Shown here: positions 7,125 through 15,345 of the stretch, in pieces
Layout: every line of letters starts with the position of its first letter
Numbering within the stretch: the stretch's first letter is position 1
NCBI RefSeq assembly: GCF_015999335.1
Contig: NZ_JAEACP010000004.1
Span: 188,689 to 226,855 of the forward strand
Source: Tabrizicola soli
GTDB taxonomy: Bacteria > Pseudomonadota > Alphaproteobacteria > Rhodobacterales > Rhodobacteraceae
DNA: 38,167 bases
Direction of reading: 5' to 3'
Program-made: the position numbers and the translations under genes
The notes under the pieces: generated by a model
What the model was told of the DNA's origin: nothing
The model's database searches: none
The model's input: the letters and a program-made list of their open reading frames with translations, nothing else

Positions 7125-9050
7125 ATGAGGGACAGAAAACATCTTCGCGCGCTTCTGGTCGCGGCAACGCTTCTGGCCGGCCCGGTTCAGGCTGATCCGT
7201 CGCAGGCGCTGCGCACGGCGCTGGAGCTGGCTTCGGGCAAGGACTGGGACGGCGCGCTGGCGGTGGCGCCTGCGGGCGTGGGCCGCGATCTGGTGGAATG
7301 GCAGCGACTGCGGGACGGCGAAGGGCGGCTGGGCGAGTACGAGGATTTCCTTGCCCACAGGCCGGACTGGCCCGGCTTGCCGCTCCTGCGCGAGAAGGGC
7401 GAGGAGGCGGTGGCGCGCTCGACCGATCCGGCGCGGGTGATCGCCTGGTTCAGCGGTGGCCTGCCAGAGACCGGGGCCGGCGCGCTGGCCTATGTCCGCG
7501 CCCTGCAGGCCGCCGGGCGCATGGCCGATGCCGAGACCGAGGCGATGCGCGCCTGGGCCGAACTGTCCTTCACCCCGGAGGAGGAGGCGGCGCTGCTCGC
7601 GCTTGCGCCCGATGCGGTGGGCTTCGTCCATGAACTGCGGCTGGACAATCTGCTATGGTCCGGCAGGCCCGGGCAGGCCAACCGGATGCTCGCCCGAGTG
7701 CCCGAGGACCTGCGCGCCCTGGCCCGGGCGCGAATCGCATTGCAGAACGACGAAAAGGGCGTGACCGCGCTGATCGGCGCGGTGCCGAAAGCGCGGGCCG
7801 GGGATGCGGGTCTGGCGCTGGACCGCTTCATCTGGCGCATGAAGCGCGACCTTTACGACGAGGCGCTGCCGCTGATCCTGGAACGCTCGGCCAACGCCGA
7901 CCTTCTGGGCCGGCCCGAGGCCTGGGCCGAGCGGCGTACGACCCTGACCCGCTGGCTGATGCGCCAGGGCCGCCCGGCCGAGGCCTATCGCGTCGCAGCC
8001 AGCCACCATCTGGAGGGCGGGGCCGCCTATGCCGACCTGGAGTTCCTGGCCGGCTTCATCGCGCTGCGGCGGCTGGACGATCCGGGAACGGCGCTGAAGC
8101 ATTTCCAGCATCTTCTGGCTGGAGTCTCGACCCCGATCAGCCTGGCGCGGGCGCATTACTGGATCGGTCGCGCGCAAGAGGCGGCGGGACAGGACGGCAC
8201 CGCCAGCTACCAGGCGGCGGCGGCGCACCAGACCGCGTATTACGGCCTTCTCGCGGCCGAGCGGCTGGGGATGTCGCTGGATGCCGGGCTGCTGACCGGC
8301 AATGCGGCCCCCGACTGGAAGGGCGCGGCCTTCCGCCAGTCCTCGGTGATGGAGGCGGCGGAGCTTTTGCGGCAGGCGGGCGACCGGACGCTGGCGAAGC
8401 GCTTCCTGCTGCATCTGGCGGAAAGCCAGGACGCGACGGGGCTGGCGCAGATGGCGGCGATGGTCACCGACTGGAATGAGCCGCACCTTGCCGTCCTGAT
8501 CGGCAAGGCCGCCGCCGAGCGCGGGCTGATCTTGCCCGCGGCCTATTACCCGGTGCCCGACTTCGTCCCCGACGGCCTCAAGGTCAGCCGGGCGCTGGCG
8601 CTGGCGATCTCGCGCCGGGAAAGCGAGTTCGATCCGGGCGCGCGGTCCTCGGCCGACGCGCGTGGGCTGATGCAGGTCCTGCCGGGGACGGCGAAGCTGA
8701 TGGCGGGCAAGCTCGGCATGCCGCATGAGGTGGGCAAGCTCCTGTCGGACCCGGCCTATAACGTGAAGATGGGCTCGGCCTATCTGGCCGAGATGGTGGC
8801 GGAGTTCGGCCCCTCGATCGCGCTGGTCGCCTCGGGCTACAACGCGGGGCCAGGCCGTCCGCGCGGCTGGCTGGCCGAGTTCGGCGATCCCCGTCGGCCG
8901 GATGTGGACGTGATCGACTGGGTCGAGGCGATCCCCTTCGCCGAGACCCGCACCTATGTGATGCGCGTGGCCGAGGGCGTGGTGATCTACCGCGCCAAGC
9001 TGAAGGGTGCGGTCGGGCCGGTCAGGATCACCGAGGAGCTGAAGGGCTAG
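7125..9050 (+). CDS. Soluble lytic murein transglycosylase
   Basis: A 641-residue exported enzyme that cleaves peptidoglycan glycan strands to 1,6-anhydromuropeptides. A signal peptide spans roughly residues 1-22 (MRDRKHLRALLVAATLLAGP, then VQA). A long alpha-helical superhelix region follows, and the C-terminal SLT domain begins near 485. The catalytic glutamate is Glu499 in SRRESEFDPGA, followed by DARGLMQVLPGTAKLMA and SGYNAGPGRPRGWL. The architecture matches Slt70. The ATG at 7125 is chosen because it gives the signal peptide; the frame is open upstream. Its stop overlaps the convergent kinase gene by four bases. Confidence 0.94.
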   Translation: MRDRKHLRALLVAATLLAGPVQADPSQALRTALELASGKDWDGALAVAPAGVGRDLVEWQRLRDGEGRLGEYEDFLAHRPDWPGLPLLREKGEEAVARSTDPARVIAWFSGGLPETGAGALAYVRALQAAGRMADAETEAMRAWAELSFTPEEEAALLALAPDAVGFVHELRLDNLLWSGRPGQANRMLARVPEDLRALARARIALQNDEKGVTALIGAVPKARAGDAGLALDRFIWRMKRDLYDEALPLILERSANADLLGRPEAWAERRTTLTRWLMRQGRPAEAYRVAASHHLEGGAAYADLEFLAGFIALRRLDDPGTALKHFQHLLAGVSTPISLARAHYWIGRAQEAAGQDGTASYQAAAAHQTAYYGLLAAERLGMSLDAGLLTGNAAPDWKGAAFRQSSVMEAAELLRQAGDRTLAKRFLLHLAESQDATGLAQMAAMVTDWNEPHLAVLIGKAAAERGLILPAAYYPVPDFVPDGLKVSRALALAISRRESEFDPGARSSADARGLMQVLPGTAKLMAGKLGMPHEVGKLLSDPAYNVKMGSAYLAEMVAEFGPSIALVASGYNAGPGRPRGWLAEFGDPRRPDVDVIDWVEAIPFAETRTYVMRVAEGVVIYRAKLKGAVGPVRITEELKG

Positions 9051-10123
9051 ACGGTCGAGATGATCACCGCGCCCAGCGCCAGCACCGCGGCCACACCGGC
9101 CACCGCGCGGGCCAGCGCCATCAGTCGCGGCTCGGGGCTGGGCGCGAGGGGCTTTGGCACGGGTTGCGTCGGCGCCAGCGGCTGCGACGGTGTCCGCAAC
9201 TGCGGCAACGACTCGCCGCTGATCCGTGCCGTCCAGTCGCGGGCGGACTGGATCCTTTCGCGCGCAAGGACCGAAAGCGCCTTGTCGATCGCCGCCAGGA
9301 AGGCGGGCGGATGGGCGTCGAACCGGCCGGCGAGCGGCCGATAAGGATCGGGCGCGCCGGTGGCCAGCGCCGCAAGCCGCAGCTGGCTGTTCGGCGGCGC
9401 CTCGCCCGTGATCAGGTGGTGGAAGGTGGCCGCCAGCGCGTAGAGGTCGCTCCACGGCCCCTGCTCGGCGCCCTGGACATAAAGCTCCTGCGGGGAATAG
9501 CCGTCCTTCACCACATGCACAGTCGAGATCGGACGCTTGTCCCCCGGCAGGGTATCGCGTGCCGCCCCGAAGTCGATCAGCACCGGCCTGCGCTGTGTGT
9601 CCAGCATGATGTTGTCCGGCGAGATGTCGCGGTGCAGAAGCCCGCTGTCGTGGATCACCGCCACCGCATCCAGAAGCTGCAGCAGCGCCGCGCGGATTTC
9701 CCGCGGGGCAAGCGGCGCCTCGGCGATCTCGTCACCCAGTTCGCGGCCCTCGATGAAGTCGAGCACCATATAGGCGGTGTCGTTGTCCTCGAACACCTGG
9801 TGGACGCGGACCACGTTGGGATGGCTGATCCGCGCCAGGGCCTGCGCCTCGCCGACGAATTTCTGGATCAGCGTCGACACACCCGCGCCATAGGTGCGCG
9901 AGCGCGCCCGCACCGCGCGGCTGGGGCGCATGCACAGGCCCTGGGGAAAACATTCCTTGATGACCACACGCCGCTGCAGGCTGTCGCGCGCCAGATAGGT
10001 GATGCCGAATCCGCCGGACCGCAGGTGCCGCTCGATCACATACTGGCCGTGGAACAACTCGGTTCCCGGCGCCAGCTCGTCACCCCAATCCTCGGGCTCC
10101 AGCTCGGTACTCACGGCACTCAT
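9047..10123 (-). CDS. Tail-anchored Ser/Thr protein kinase
   Basis: A 358-residue Hanks-type kinase. The glycine loop is SGGFGITY (residues 36-43), the ATP lysine is Lys56 in VVIKE, the helix-C glutamate is probably Glu92, the catalytic loop is HRDISPDN (164-171, Asp166), and DFG is at 184-186. An activation segment with VKDGYSPQELY follows. The catalytic loop has Ser where most Ser/Thr kinases have Lys (HRDxKPxN), a variation known in PpkA-like bacterial kinases. A proline-rich linker (about 308-333) leads to a single C-terminal membrane helix (about 334-358), with nothing beyond it. No phosphatase or FHA partner is nearby. The substrate is unknown. Confidence 0.9.
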   Translation of the reverse strand: MSAVSTELEPEDWGDELAPGTELFHGQYVIERHLRSGGFGITYLARDSLQRRVVIKECFPQGLCMRPSRAVRARSRTYGAGVSTLIQKFVGEAQALARISHPNVVRVHQVFEDNDTAYMVLDFIEGRELGDEIAEAPLAPREIRAALLQLLDAVAVIHDSGLLHRDISPDNIMLDTQRRPVLIDFGAARDTLPGDKRPISTVHVVKDGYSPQELYVQGAEQGPWSDLYALAATFHHLITGEAPPNSQLRLAALATGAPDPYRPLAGRFDAHPPAFLAAIDKALSVLARERIQSARDWTARISGESLPQLRTPSQPLAPTQPVPKPLAPSPEPRLMALARAVAGVAAVLALGAVIISTV

Positions 10124-10162
10124 CCTTGCGACTCGCTTCCGGCAGATCTGGGAGGTGCCGGA

Positions 10163-10176
10163 CTGGTGCGCACCAG
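10163..10176. promoter_or_regulatory. 14-nt palindrome upstream of the kinase gene
   Basis: CTGGTGCGCACCAG is a perfect palindrome about 40 bp upstream of the kinase ATG, between it and an AT-richer segment (TTTAAAC) that could hold a promoter. Its size and position suit a dimeric repressor operator, but no cognate regulator is visible. The interval 10124-10417 also holds a small stem-loop, TGCCGC-TTAT-GCGGCA at 10267-10282, before smpB. No gene was seen there. Confidence 0.3.
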
Positions 10177-10417
10177 AACGAACTGATTTGTTTAAAGTCC
10201 AGCCAAATTGGAACCATTTCGGGAAGAATTCTGGCAGTACGGTGAAAATCCGACGATAGGGTTACCTGCCGCTTATGCGGCACAACTCTGGCGGGCAAAT
10301 TAGCCGTTTCCAGAGCGATCTGGGGCCGAAGCCCTCACACGCCGGGTCCCGGAGGCGCCGGTCCGCTCGGCGAAGCTTCTGGACTAAGGCCCGGCCAGAC
10401 CTTATCTCACGGCGATC

Positions 10418-10897
10418 ATGGTTGCGAAATCCGATCCCAATTCCAGACTGATCGCCGAGAACCGGCGGGCGCGGTTCGACTATCACATCGAAAGCGATCT
10501 CGAGGCCGGGATCGTGCTTTACGGCTCCGAGGTGAAGTCGCTGCGGCAGGGCGGCGCGAACATCGCGGAGAGCTATGCCAGCGTCGAGGGCGGCGAGCTG
10601 TGGCTGATCAACGGCTACATCGCGCCCTACCTGCAGGCCAAGACCTTCGGGCATGAGGAGCGACGTCGGCGCAAGCTGCTGGTTTCGCGCAAGGAACTCG
10701 GGCGGCTCTGGTCGGCGGTCGGGCGCGAGGGCATGACCATCGTGCCGATGAAGATGTATTTCAACGACCGCGGCATCGTGAAGCTGAAGCTGGGCATCGC
10801 CAAGGGCAAGAAGCTTGCCGACAAGCGCGAAACCAGCGCGAAACGCGACTGGGACCGGCAGAAAGCGCGGCTGCTGAAACAGAACAGCCGCGATTGA
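10418..10897 (+). CDS. smpB: SsrA-binding protein
   Basis: SmpB, 159 residues, is the tmRNA partner in trans-translation, which rescues stalled ribosomes. Core motifs are [34 protein letters not shown], and [11 protein letters not shown]. The basic C-terminal tail has [11 protein letters not shown] followed by [10 protein letters not shown]. The ssrA gene was not found in this window. Transcription diverges from the kinase gene, with a 294-bp gap between them. Confidence 0.97.
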   Translation: MVAKSDPNSRLIAENRRARFDYHIESDLEAGIVLYGSEVKSLRQGGANIAESYASVEGGELWLINGYIAPYLQAKTFGHEERRRRKLLVSRKELGRLWSAVGREGMTIVPMKMYFNDRGIVKLKLGIAKGKKLADKRETSAKRDWDRQKARLLKQNSRD

Positions 10898-11029
10898 CAG
10901 GTCGCATTTCTGCAATTCCTTGCCGGATTCGCCCTTTTCTGGCATGATTCCGCCTACCGGGCAGCAAGTCCGGGGCAAAGCCGGGCCATTCCGGAGACCG
11001 GGACCCGGCAAAAGGGAAAGGTTGTGGGC

Positions 11030-11314
11030 ATGGGCATGGAGTTGATCATCCAGATCATCGCGGGCCTCGTCGGCGGCAATCTCGCCGGCATGGGTCTGAA
11101 GAATGCGAACCTCGGGACGGCGGGCAATTCGGCCGTCGGTGCCGCAGGGGGCGCGCTTGGCGGCATTCTCATGGGGATGCTGGGCGGCGATGCCGGGGCT
11201 GCGGCGGCGGGGCTCGACCTGAACGCGATCATCCAGTCGGTCGCGGGCGGGGGCGTCGGCGGGGCGGTGCTGACCGCGATCGTCGGCCTCCTGAAAAAGA
11301 CGCTCGCGAAGTGA
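11030..11314 (+). CDS. Small glycine-rich membrane protein
   Basis: A 94-residue protein made of hydrophobic glycine- and alanine-rich segments: GLVGGNLAGMG, then VGAAGGALGGILMGMLGG, then VAGGGVGGAVLTAIVGLL, ending with a basic KKTLAK. This is a glycine-zipper pattern resembling small membrane proteins of the GlsB/YeaQ kind, but I cannot assign it firmly. ATG at 11030 is chosen because GGGAAAGG lies 8 nt upstream; GTG at 11024 is too close. Similar short proteins seem common in Rhodobacteraceae. The function is unknown. Confidence 0.7.
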   Translation: MGMELIIQIIAGLVGGNLAGMGLKNANLGTAGNSAVGAAGGALGGILMGMLGGDAGAAAAGLDLNAIIQSVAGGGVGGAVLTAIVGLLKKTLAK

Positions 11315-11419
11315 TTTCGGCGGCGCGGGGGCGGCTTTGGCCCCTGCGCCGCCTGATGCCCGCTTGCGCCGCCCCTTCAGGCGCTTGTATATCCCGGTGA
11401 CGCCTCCGGGAGACGCCAG

Positions 11420-12283
11420 ATGACCCCTTCGCCGCAGGATGACCCGAAGACGCTGGTCTCGACCGACTGGCTGGCGAAGCACCTGCGCGATCCCGACCTG
11501 CGGGTGCTGGACGCAAGCTGGTACCTGCCCGCCCAGAACCGCGACGCGAAGGCGGAATATGCCGCCGCCCATATCCCCGGCGCGCGTTTCTTCGACATCG
11601 ACGAGATTTCCGACCAGCGTTCAGACCTGCCGCACATGGCCCCGCCGCCCGAGAAGTTCATCTCGCGCCTGCGCGCCATGGGTGTCGGCGATGGGCATCA
11701 GGTGGTGGTCTATGATGGCTCCGGCCTGTTCAGCGCGGCGCGGGTCTGGTGGACCTTCCGGCTGATGGGCAAGACCGACGTGGCGGTGCTGGACGGCGGT
11801 TTCCCGAAATGGCAGGCCGAGGGCCGCGAGATCGAGGACATGCCCCCGGTGATCCGCGACCGGCACATCACCGTTTCCCGTCAGAACCATCTGGTCAAGG
11901 ACGTCACCCAGGTCGCCCATGCCGCCAAGCTGGCCGAGGCCGAGATCCTGGACGCCCGCCCCGCCCCGCGCTTCCGGGGCGAGGCGCCGGAGCCCCGGCC
12001 CGGCCTGCGCGGCGGCCATATCCCCGGCTCGCGCAATATCCCCGCGGCGGAGGTGCTGAATCCCGACGGCACGATGAAATCCCCGGCCGGGCTGAAGGCC
12101 CTGTTCGAGACGGCAGGCGTCGACCTGAAGAAGCCCGCGATCACCACCTGCGGCTCGGGTGTGACGGCGGCGGTGCTGAGCCTTGCGCTGGAACGGATCG
12201 GCCACCGCAACCATGCGCTCTATGACGGCTCCTGGGCCGAATGGGGCATGTACGACGACCTGCGGGTCGCAACCGGGCCGTGA
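11420..12283 (+). CDS. sseA: 3-mercaptopyruvate sulfurtransferase
   Basis: A 287-residue two-domain rhodanese-fold enzyme. It transfers sulfur from 3-mercaptopyruvate to thiols or cyanide. The active-site loop in the second domain is CGSGVTA with Cys244. The CGSGV(T/S) loop distinguishes mercaptopyruvate sulfurtransferases from thiosulfate sulfurtransferases (CRKGVT). The N-terminal domain has YLPAQNRDAKAEY and HIPGARFFDID, the second HIPGSRNIPA. It starts a probable operon with an aminotransferase 15 bp downstream. Transamination of cysteine would supply mercaptopyruvate, which makes the pairing plausible. Confidence 0.92.
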   Translation: MTPSPQDDPKTLVSTDWLAKHLRDPDLRVLDASWYLPAQNRDAKAEYAAAHIPGARFFDIDEISDQRSDLPHMAPPPEKFISRLRAMGVGDGHQVVVYDGSGLFSAARVWWTFRLMGKTDVAVLDGGFPKWQAEGREIEDMPPVIRDRHITVSRQNHLVKDVTQVAHAAKLAEAEILDARPAPRFRGEAPEPRPGLRGGHIPGSRNIPAAEVLNPDGTMKSPAGLKALFETAGVDLKKPAITTCGSGVTAAVLSLALERIGHRNHALYDGSWAEWGMYDDLRVATGP

Positions 12284-12298
12284 CGCCCAGAGGACGAG

Positions 12299-13474
12299 AT
12301 GCTCGAGACCCTGAACCCCCAGCCGCAGGACAAGATCCTGGCCCTCATCGCCATGTTCCGCGAGGATCCGCGGACCACGAAGATCGACCTTGGCGTCGGC
12401 GTCTACAAGGACGCGACCGGCCTGACGCCGGTGATGCGCGCCGTGAAGGCGGCCGAGAAGAAGCTGTGGGAGGTCGAGACGACCAAGACCTATACGGGTC
12501 TGGCCGGCGAGCCCGCCTATAACGCAGCCCTGGTCGGGATGATCCTGGGCGAGGGCTACGCCGACCGCGCGGCCTCGGTCGCCACTCCCGGCGGGACGGG
12601 TGCGATCCGGCAGGCGCTGGAGCTGATCCGCATGGCCAACCCCAGGGCCCGGGTCTGGATGTCGGCACCGACCTGGCCGAACCATCCGTCGATCGTGAGA
12701 TACCTCGGCATGACCGGGGTGGAATACCGCTACTTCGACACCGCCACCTCGGGCATCGACTTCACGGGGCTGATGGCGGACCTCGAAGGCGTCGCGGCGG
12801 GCGATGCTGTGCTGCTGCATGGCTGCTGCCACAACCCGACCGGCGCGAACCTGACGCCCGGCCAGTGGGATCAGGTGATCGCCCTTCTGCAGAAGAAGAA
12901 GGCGGTGCCCTTCGTCGACCTTGCCTACCAGGGCTTCGGCGACGGGCTGGAGGAAGACGCTGCCGCTACCCGCAAGGTCGCCGCCGCCTTCCCGGAAGTG
13001 CTGATCGCCGCCTCCTGCAGCAAGAACTTCGGCATCTACCGCGAGCGGACCGGGATCCTGGTCGCCCTCACCTCGCCCGACCGCAAGGCGGTGGTGCAGG
13101 GCAACCTGAACTTCCTGAACCGGCAGAACTACAGCTTCCCGCCCGACCACGGCGCGCGGCTGGTGACGATGATCCTCGAGGATCAGGCCCTGACCGCCGA
13201 CTGGAAGGCCGAGCTGGAGGAAGTCCGCCAGAACATGCTGTCCTTGCGCAAGCAGCTGGCCGACGAGCTGCGCCGGGCGACGAACTCCGACCGCTTCGAC
13301 TTTGTCGCGCATCACCGCGGCATGTTCAGCCGCCTGGGCCTGACCGAGGCGCAGGTGACCCGCCTGCGCGAGGAGCATGGTATCTACATGGTCGGCGACA
13401 GCCGGATCAACATCGCCGGGCTGAACGCCAAGACCGTCCCGGTCCTCGCCGCCGCCATCGCGCAGGTGATCTGA
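12299..13474 (+). CDS. Aromatic/aspartate aminotransferase (class I)
   Basis: A 391-residue PLP-dependent class Ia aminotransferase of the AspC/TyrB type. The PLP lysine is Lys242 in SCSKNFGIYRER. Asn179 (HNPTG), Asp207 and Tyr210 (VDLAYQGFGDG) complete the cofactor site, and GVGVYKD is the N-terminal signature. The likely reaction is transamination between an aromatic amino acid or aspartate and 2-oxoglutarate. Which substrate is preferred cannot be read from the sequence. GAGGACGAG precedes the ATG. It lies between sseA and an EamA gene only 6 bp downstream, so the three are probably one transcript. Confidence 0.92.
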   Translation: MLETLNPQPQDKILALIAMFREDPRTTKIDLGVGVYKDATGLTPVMRAVKAAEKKLWEVETTKTYTGLAGEPAYNAALVGMILGEGYADRAASVATPGGTGAIRQALELIRMANPRARVWMSAPTWPNHPSIVRYLGMTGVEYRYFDTATSGIDFTGLMADLEGVAAGDAVLLHGCCHNPTGANLTPGQWDQVIALLQKKKAVPFVDLAYQGFGDGLEEDAAATRKVAAAFPEVLIAASCSKNFGIYRERTGILVALTSPDRKAVVQGNLNFLNRQNYSFPPDHGARLVTMILEDQALTADWKAELEEVRQNMLSLRKQLADELRRATNSDRFDFVAHHRGMFSRLGLTEAQVTRLREEHGIYMVGDSRINIAGLNAKTVPVLAAAIAQVI

Positions 13475-13480
13475 CGCGTC

Positions 13481-14353
13481 ATGCTGGCCGTCGTCCTGTC
13501 CCTCGCGGCGGCGGCCTGCTTCGCGCTCGGCTCGCTCTACGTCGACGGCGTGTCCTCTCGCGTGGGCGCGCTGCAACTGGTGCGCTGGCAGATGATCTTC
13601 GCCTGCCTGTTGACCGCAGCCGCTGCGCTGGTCCTTGGCGGCTGGAGGACGGTGACCGCCGACGGCTTTCTCTGGCTTGCCGCTTCCTCGGCGACCGGGG
13701 TGATGATCGGCGGGCTGACCTACATCGCCGCGATCAAGACCCTGGGCCCGCGCCTGTTCGCGCTGTTCTTCACTCTCTCGGCCCCCTTCGCCCTGGCGCT
13801 TGGCTTCCTGTTCCGGGACGAGACGATTTCGCCCGCGCAGGGGCTTGGCGTGGTCCTGATCCTTGCCGGGATCGTGCTGGCGATCCTTGGTCCGCGCGGG
13901 GCGGACGGCATCGGCAAGATGCGCACACTCGGGCTGGGCACGGCGCTGGGTCTGGTCACGGCGCTGATGCAGGCGCTTGGCAACCTGACCGCCCGCCCCG
14001 CGATGCTGGCCGGAACCGAGCCTTTCACCGCCATCGCGATCCGCACCTTCCTTGCGGTCCTGTTCTTCGCGCTGCTCCTCTCGGTGCCCCGCCTGCGGCC
14101 GACCGCGCCGCTGGCGCTGCCCGATGCGCGCCGGATCGGGCTTTCCGCGCTGACCGGCATGTTCATCGGCATGTCGCTGCTGATGGCCGCGCTGGCGCGG
14201 GGCGATGTGGGGATCGTGACCACCCTGTCCTCGACGACGCCGATCCTGATCCTGCCGATGGTCTGGACCGTCACCCGCCGCTTGCCCGGCCCCGCCGCCT
14301 GGGCCGGGGCGGCGCTGGCGGTGGCCGGGACCGCGCTGATCTCGCTGGCCTAG
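13481..14353 (+). CDS. EamA/DMT family transporter
   Basis: A 290-residue membrane protein with about ten hydrophobic segments in two EamA repeats. It opens with MLAVVLSLAAAACFALGSLY and ends with GAALAVAGTALISLA. It follows the aminotransferase by 6 bp and shares its orientation, so it may export or import a metabolite of the upstream enzymes. Its stop codon overlaps that of the convergent EamA gene in a CTAG. Substrate unknown. Confidence 0.82.
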   Translation: MLAVVLSLAAAACFALGSLYVDGVSSRVGALQLVRWQMIFACLLTAAAALVLGGWRTVTADGFLWLAASSATGVMIGGLTYIAAIKTLGPRLFALFFTLSAPFALALGFLFRDETISPAQGLGVVLILAGIVLAILGPRGADGIGKMRTLGLGTALGLVTALMQALGNLTARPAMLAGTEPFTAIAIRTFLAVLFFALLLSVPRLRPTAPLALPDARRIGLSALTGMFIGMSLLMAALARGDVGIVTTLSSTTPILILPMVWTVTRRLPGPAAWAGAALAVAGTALISLA

Positions 14354-15213
14354 CGGCTGGCCCGCCAGGCCGCCAGCAGACCCGCCGAGGCGATCAGGGC
14401 CATGCCGGTGAAGCCGGGCGCGTCCGGGATCTGCGCGAAGGCGGCCCAGCCCAGCACCGTGGCGAAAGCGATGTGCAGGTAGTTGACCGGCGCGAGGAGC
14501 GAGGCCGGGGCCTCGCGATAGGCCGAGGTCAGGAGGAGATGGCCCAGCGTCGACAGCGCCGCGAGGGCCAGGATCAGGCCCAGGTCCAGCACGCCGGGCA
14601 GCGGGCCGGGACCCAGCACCACAACCGCGGCCAGAAACAGGACCGTTCCCACCAGCGCAGTATGGAACATCAGCGCCATCGTCGTCTCGGTCCGGCTGAG
14701 GACGCGGGTCAGGACGTGATAGACCGTGCCCAGAAACGCGTTGACCAGCATCAGCCCGACGCCCCCGGGGTCAAGCCCGCTGCCCGGCCGCGCGATCAGA
14801 AGGACGCCGGAAAAGCCGAGGATCGCCCCCAGCCAGCCGATCGGGCTGATCCGCTCGCCCAGGAAACGGGCCGAGGCCAGCATGACGAGGACCGGCGTGA
14901 TGTACATGATCGCGACCGTCTCGGCCACCGGCATGACCCGCAGCGCCAGCAGCATGGTGACCGAGGCCAGCGCAAGGCTGAGGCCGCGCACCAGTACCAG
15001 CCAGGTGCGCCGCGTCCGCCAGATGGCGCCGCGATGGCGGGGGGCCATGGTCGCCGCGACGAAGGCGAGGTTCAGCGCGTAGCGCGCGGCAAGGATCAGC
15101 GTGGTGGCGTAAAGCAGGGCAAGGTGCTTGCCCATCGTGTCGCCGGCGGCGAAGAGCAGCGTCGCCACCGCCACCATCGCCACGCCCTTCAACGCATCGC
15201 CTTCGGTCTGCAT
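14350..15213 (-). CDS. EamA/DMT family transporter
   Basis: A 287-residue inner-membrane protein with two EamA repeats. Marks are ARFLGERISPIGWLGAILG in repeat one and SGVLLIARPG after it. The ATG at 15213 (MQTEGDALKG) is preferred to upstream in-frame starts because AAGGAG lies 5 nt before it and the hydrophobic segment follows directly. The gene converges on another EamA gene and shares its CTAG stop. The two are only distantly alike in sequence, so this is not a fresh duplication. Confidence 0.85.
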   Translation of the reverse strand: MQTEGDALKGVAMVAVATLLFAAGDTMGKHLALLYATTLILAARYALNLAFVAATMAPRHRGAIWRTRRTWLVLVRGLSLALASVTMLLALRVMPVAETVAIMYITPVLVMLASARFLGERISPIGWLGAILGFSGVLLIARPGSGLDPGGVGLMLVNAFLGTVYHVLTRVLSRTETTMALMFHTALVGTVLFLAAVVVLGPGPLPGVLDLGLILALAALSTLGHLLLTSAYREAPASLLAPVNYLHIAFATVLGWAAFAQIPDAPGFTGMALIASAGLLAAWRASR

Positions 15214-15277
15214 CACCGCTCCTTGCCGGGCGGACCCTAGACCGTGCAGCCGGCAAGCGAAAGGGCGGCTCGTCGAT

Positions 15278-15321
15278 GACTTCGTCACTCCTCGCCAGGG
15301 CCGGCGAGGAGTGACGAAGTC
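15278..15321. repeat. Perfect 19-bp inverted repeat between amtB and an EamA gene
   Basis: GACTTCGTCACTCCTCGCC (15278-15296) is followed by a 6-nt spacer and its exact reverse complement (15303-15321). The outer flanks CTCGT and ACGAG can extend the stem with a small bulge. It lies 24 bp past the amtB stop codon on the leftward transcript, so it may serve as a terminator or mRNA 3' stabiliser. It also resembles a REP-like dispersed element. Confidence 0.8.
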
Positions 15322-15345
15322 GAACGAGGAGGGATCCCGCGCGGC

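Noticed and set aside
10124-10417. Possible tmRNA gene next to smpB
   Set aside because: No tRNA-like ends, tag reading frame or CCA end were found in the 294-bp gap.
12865-15240. 791-codon open frame on the plus strand
   Set aside because: It runs out of frame through the aminotransferase and both EamA genes. Its composition (Arg, Gly, Asp, Pro) is that of a shadow frame.
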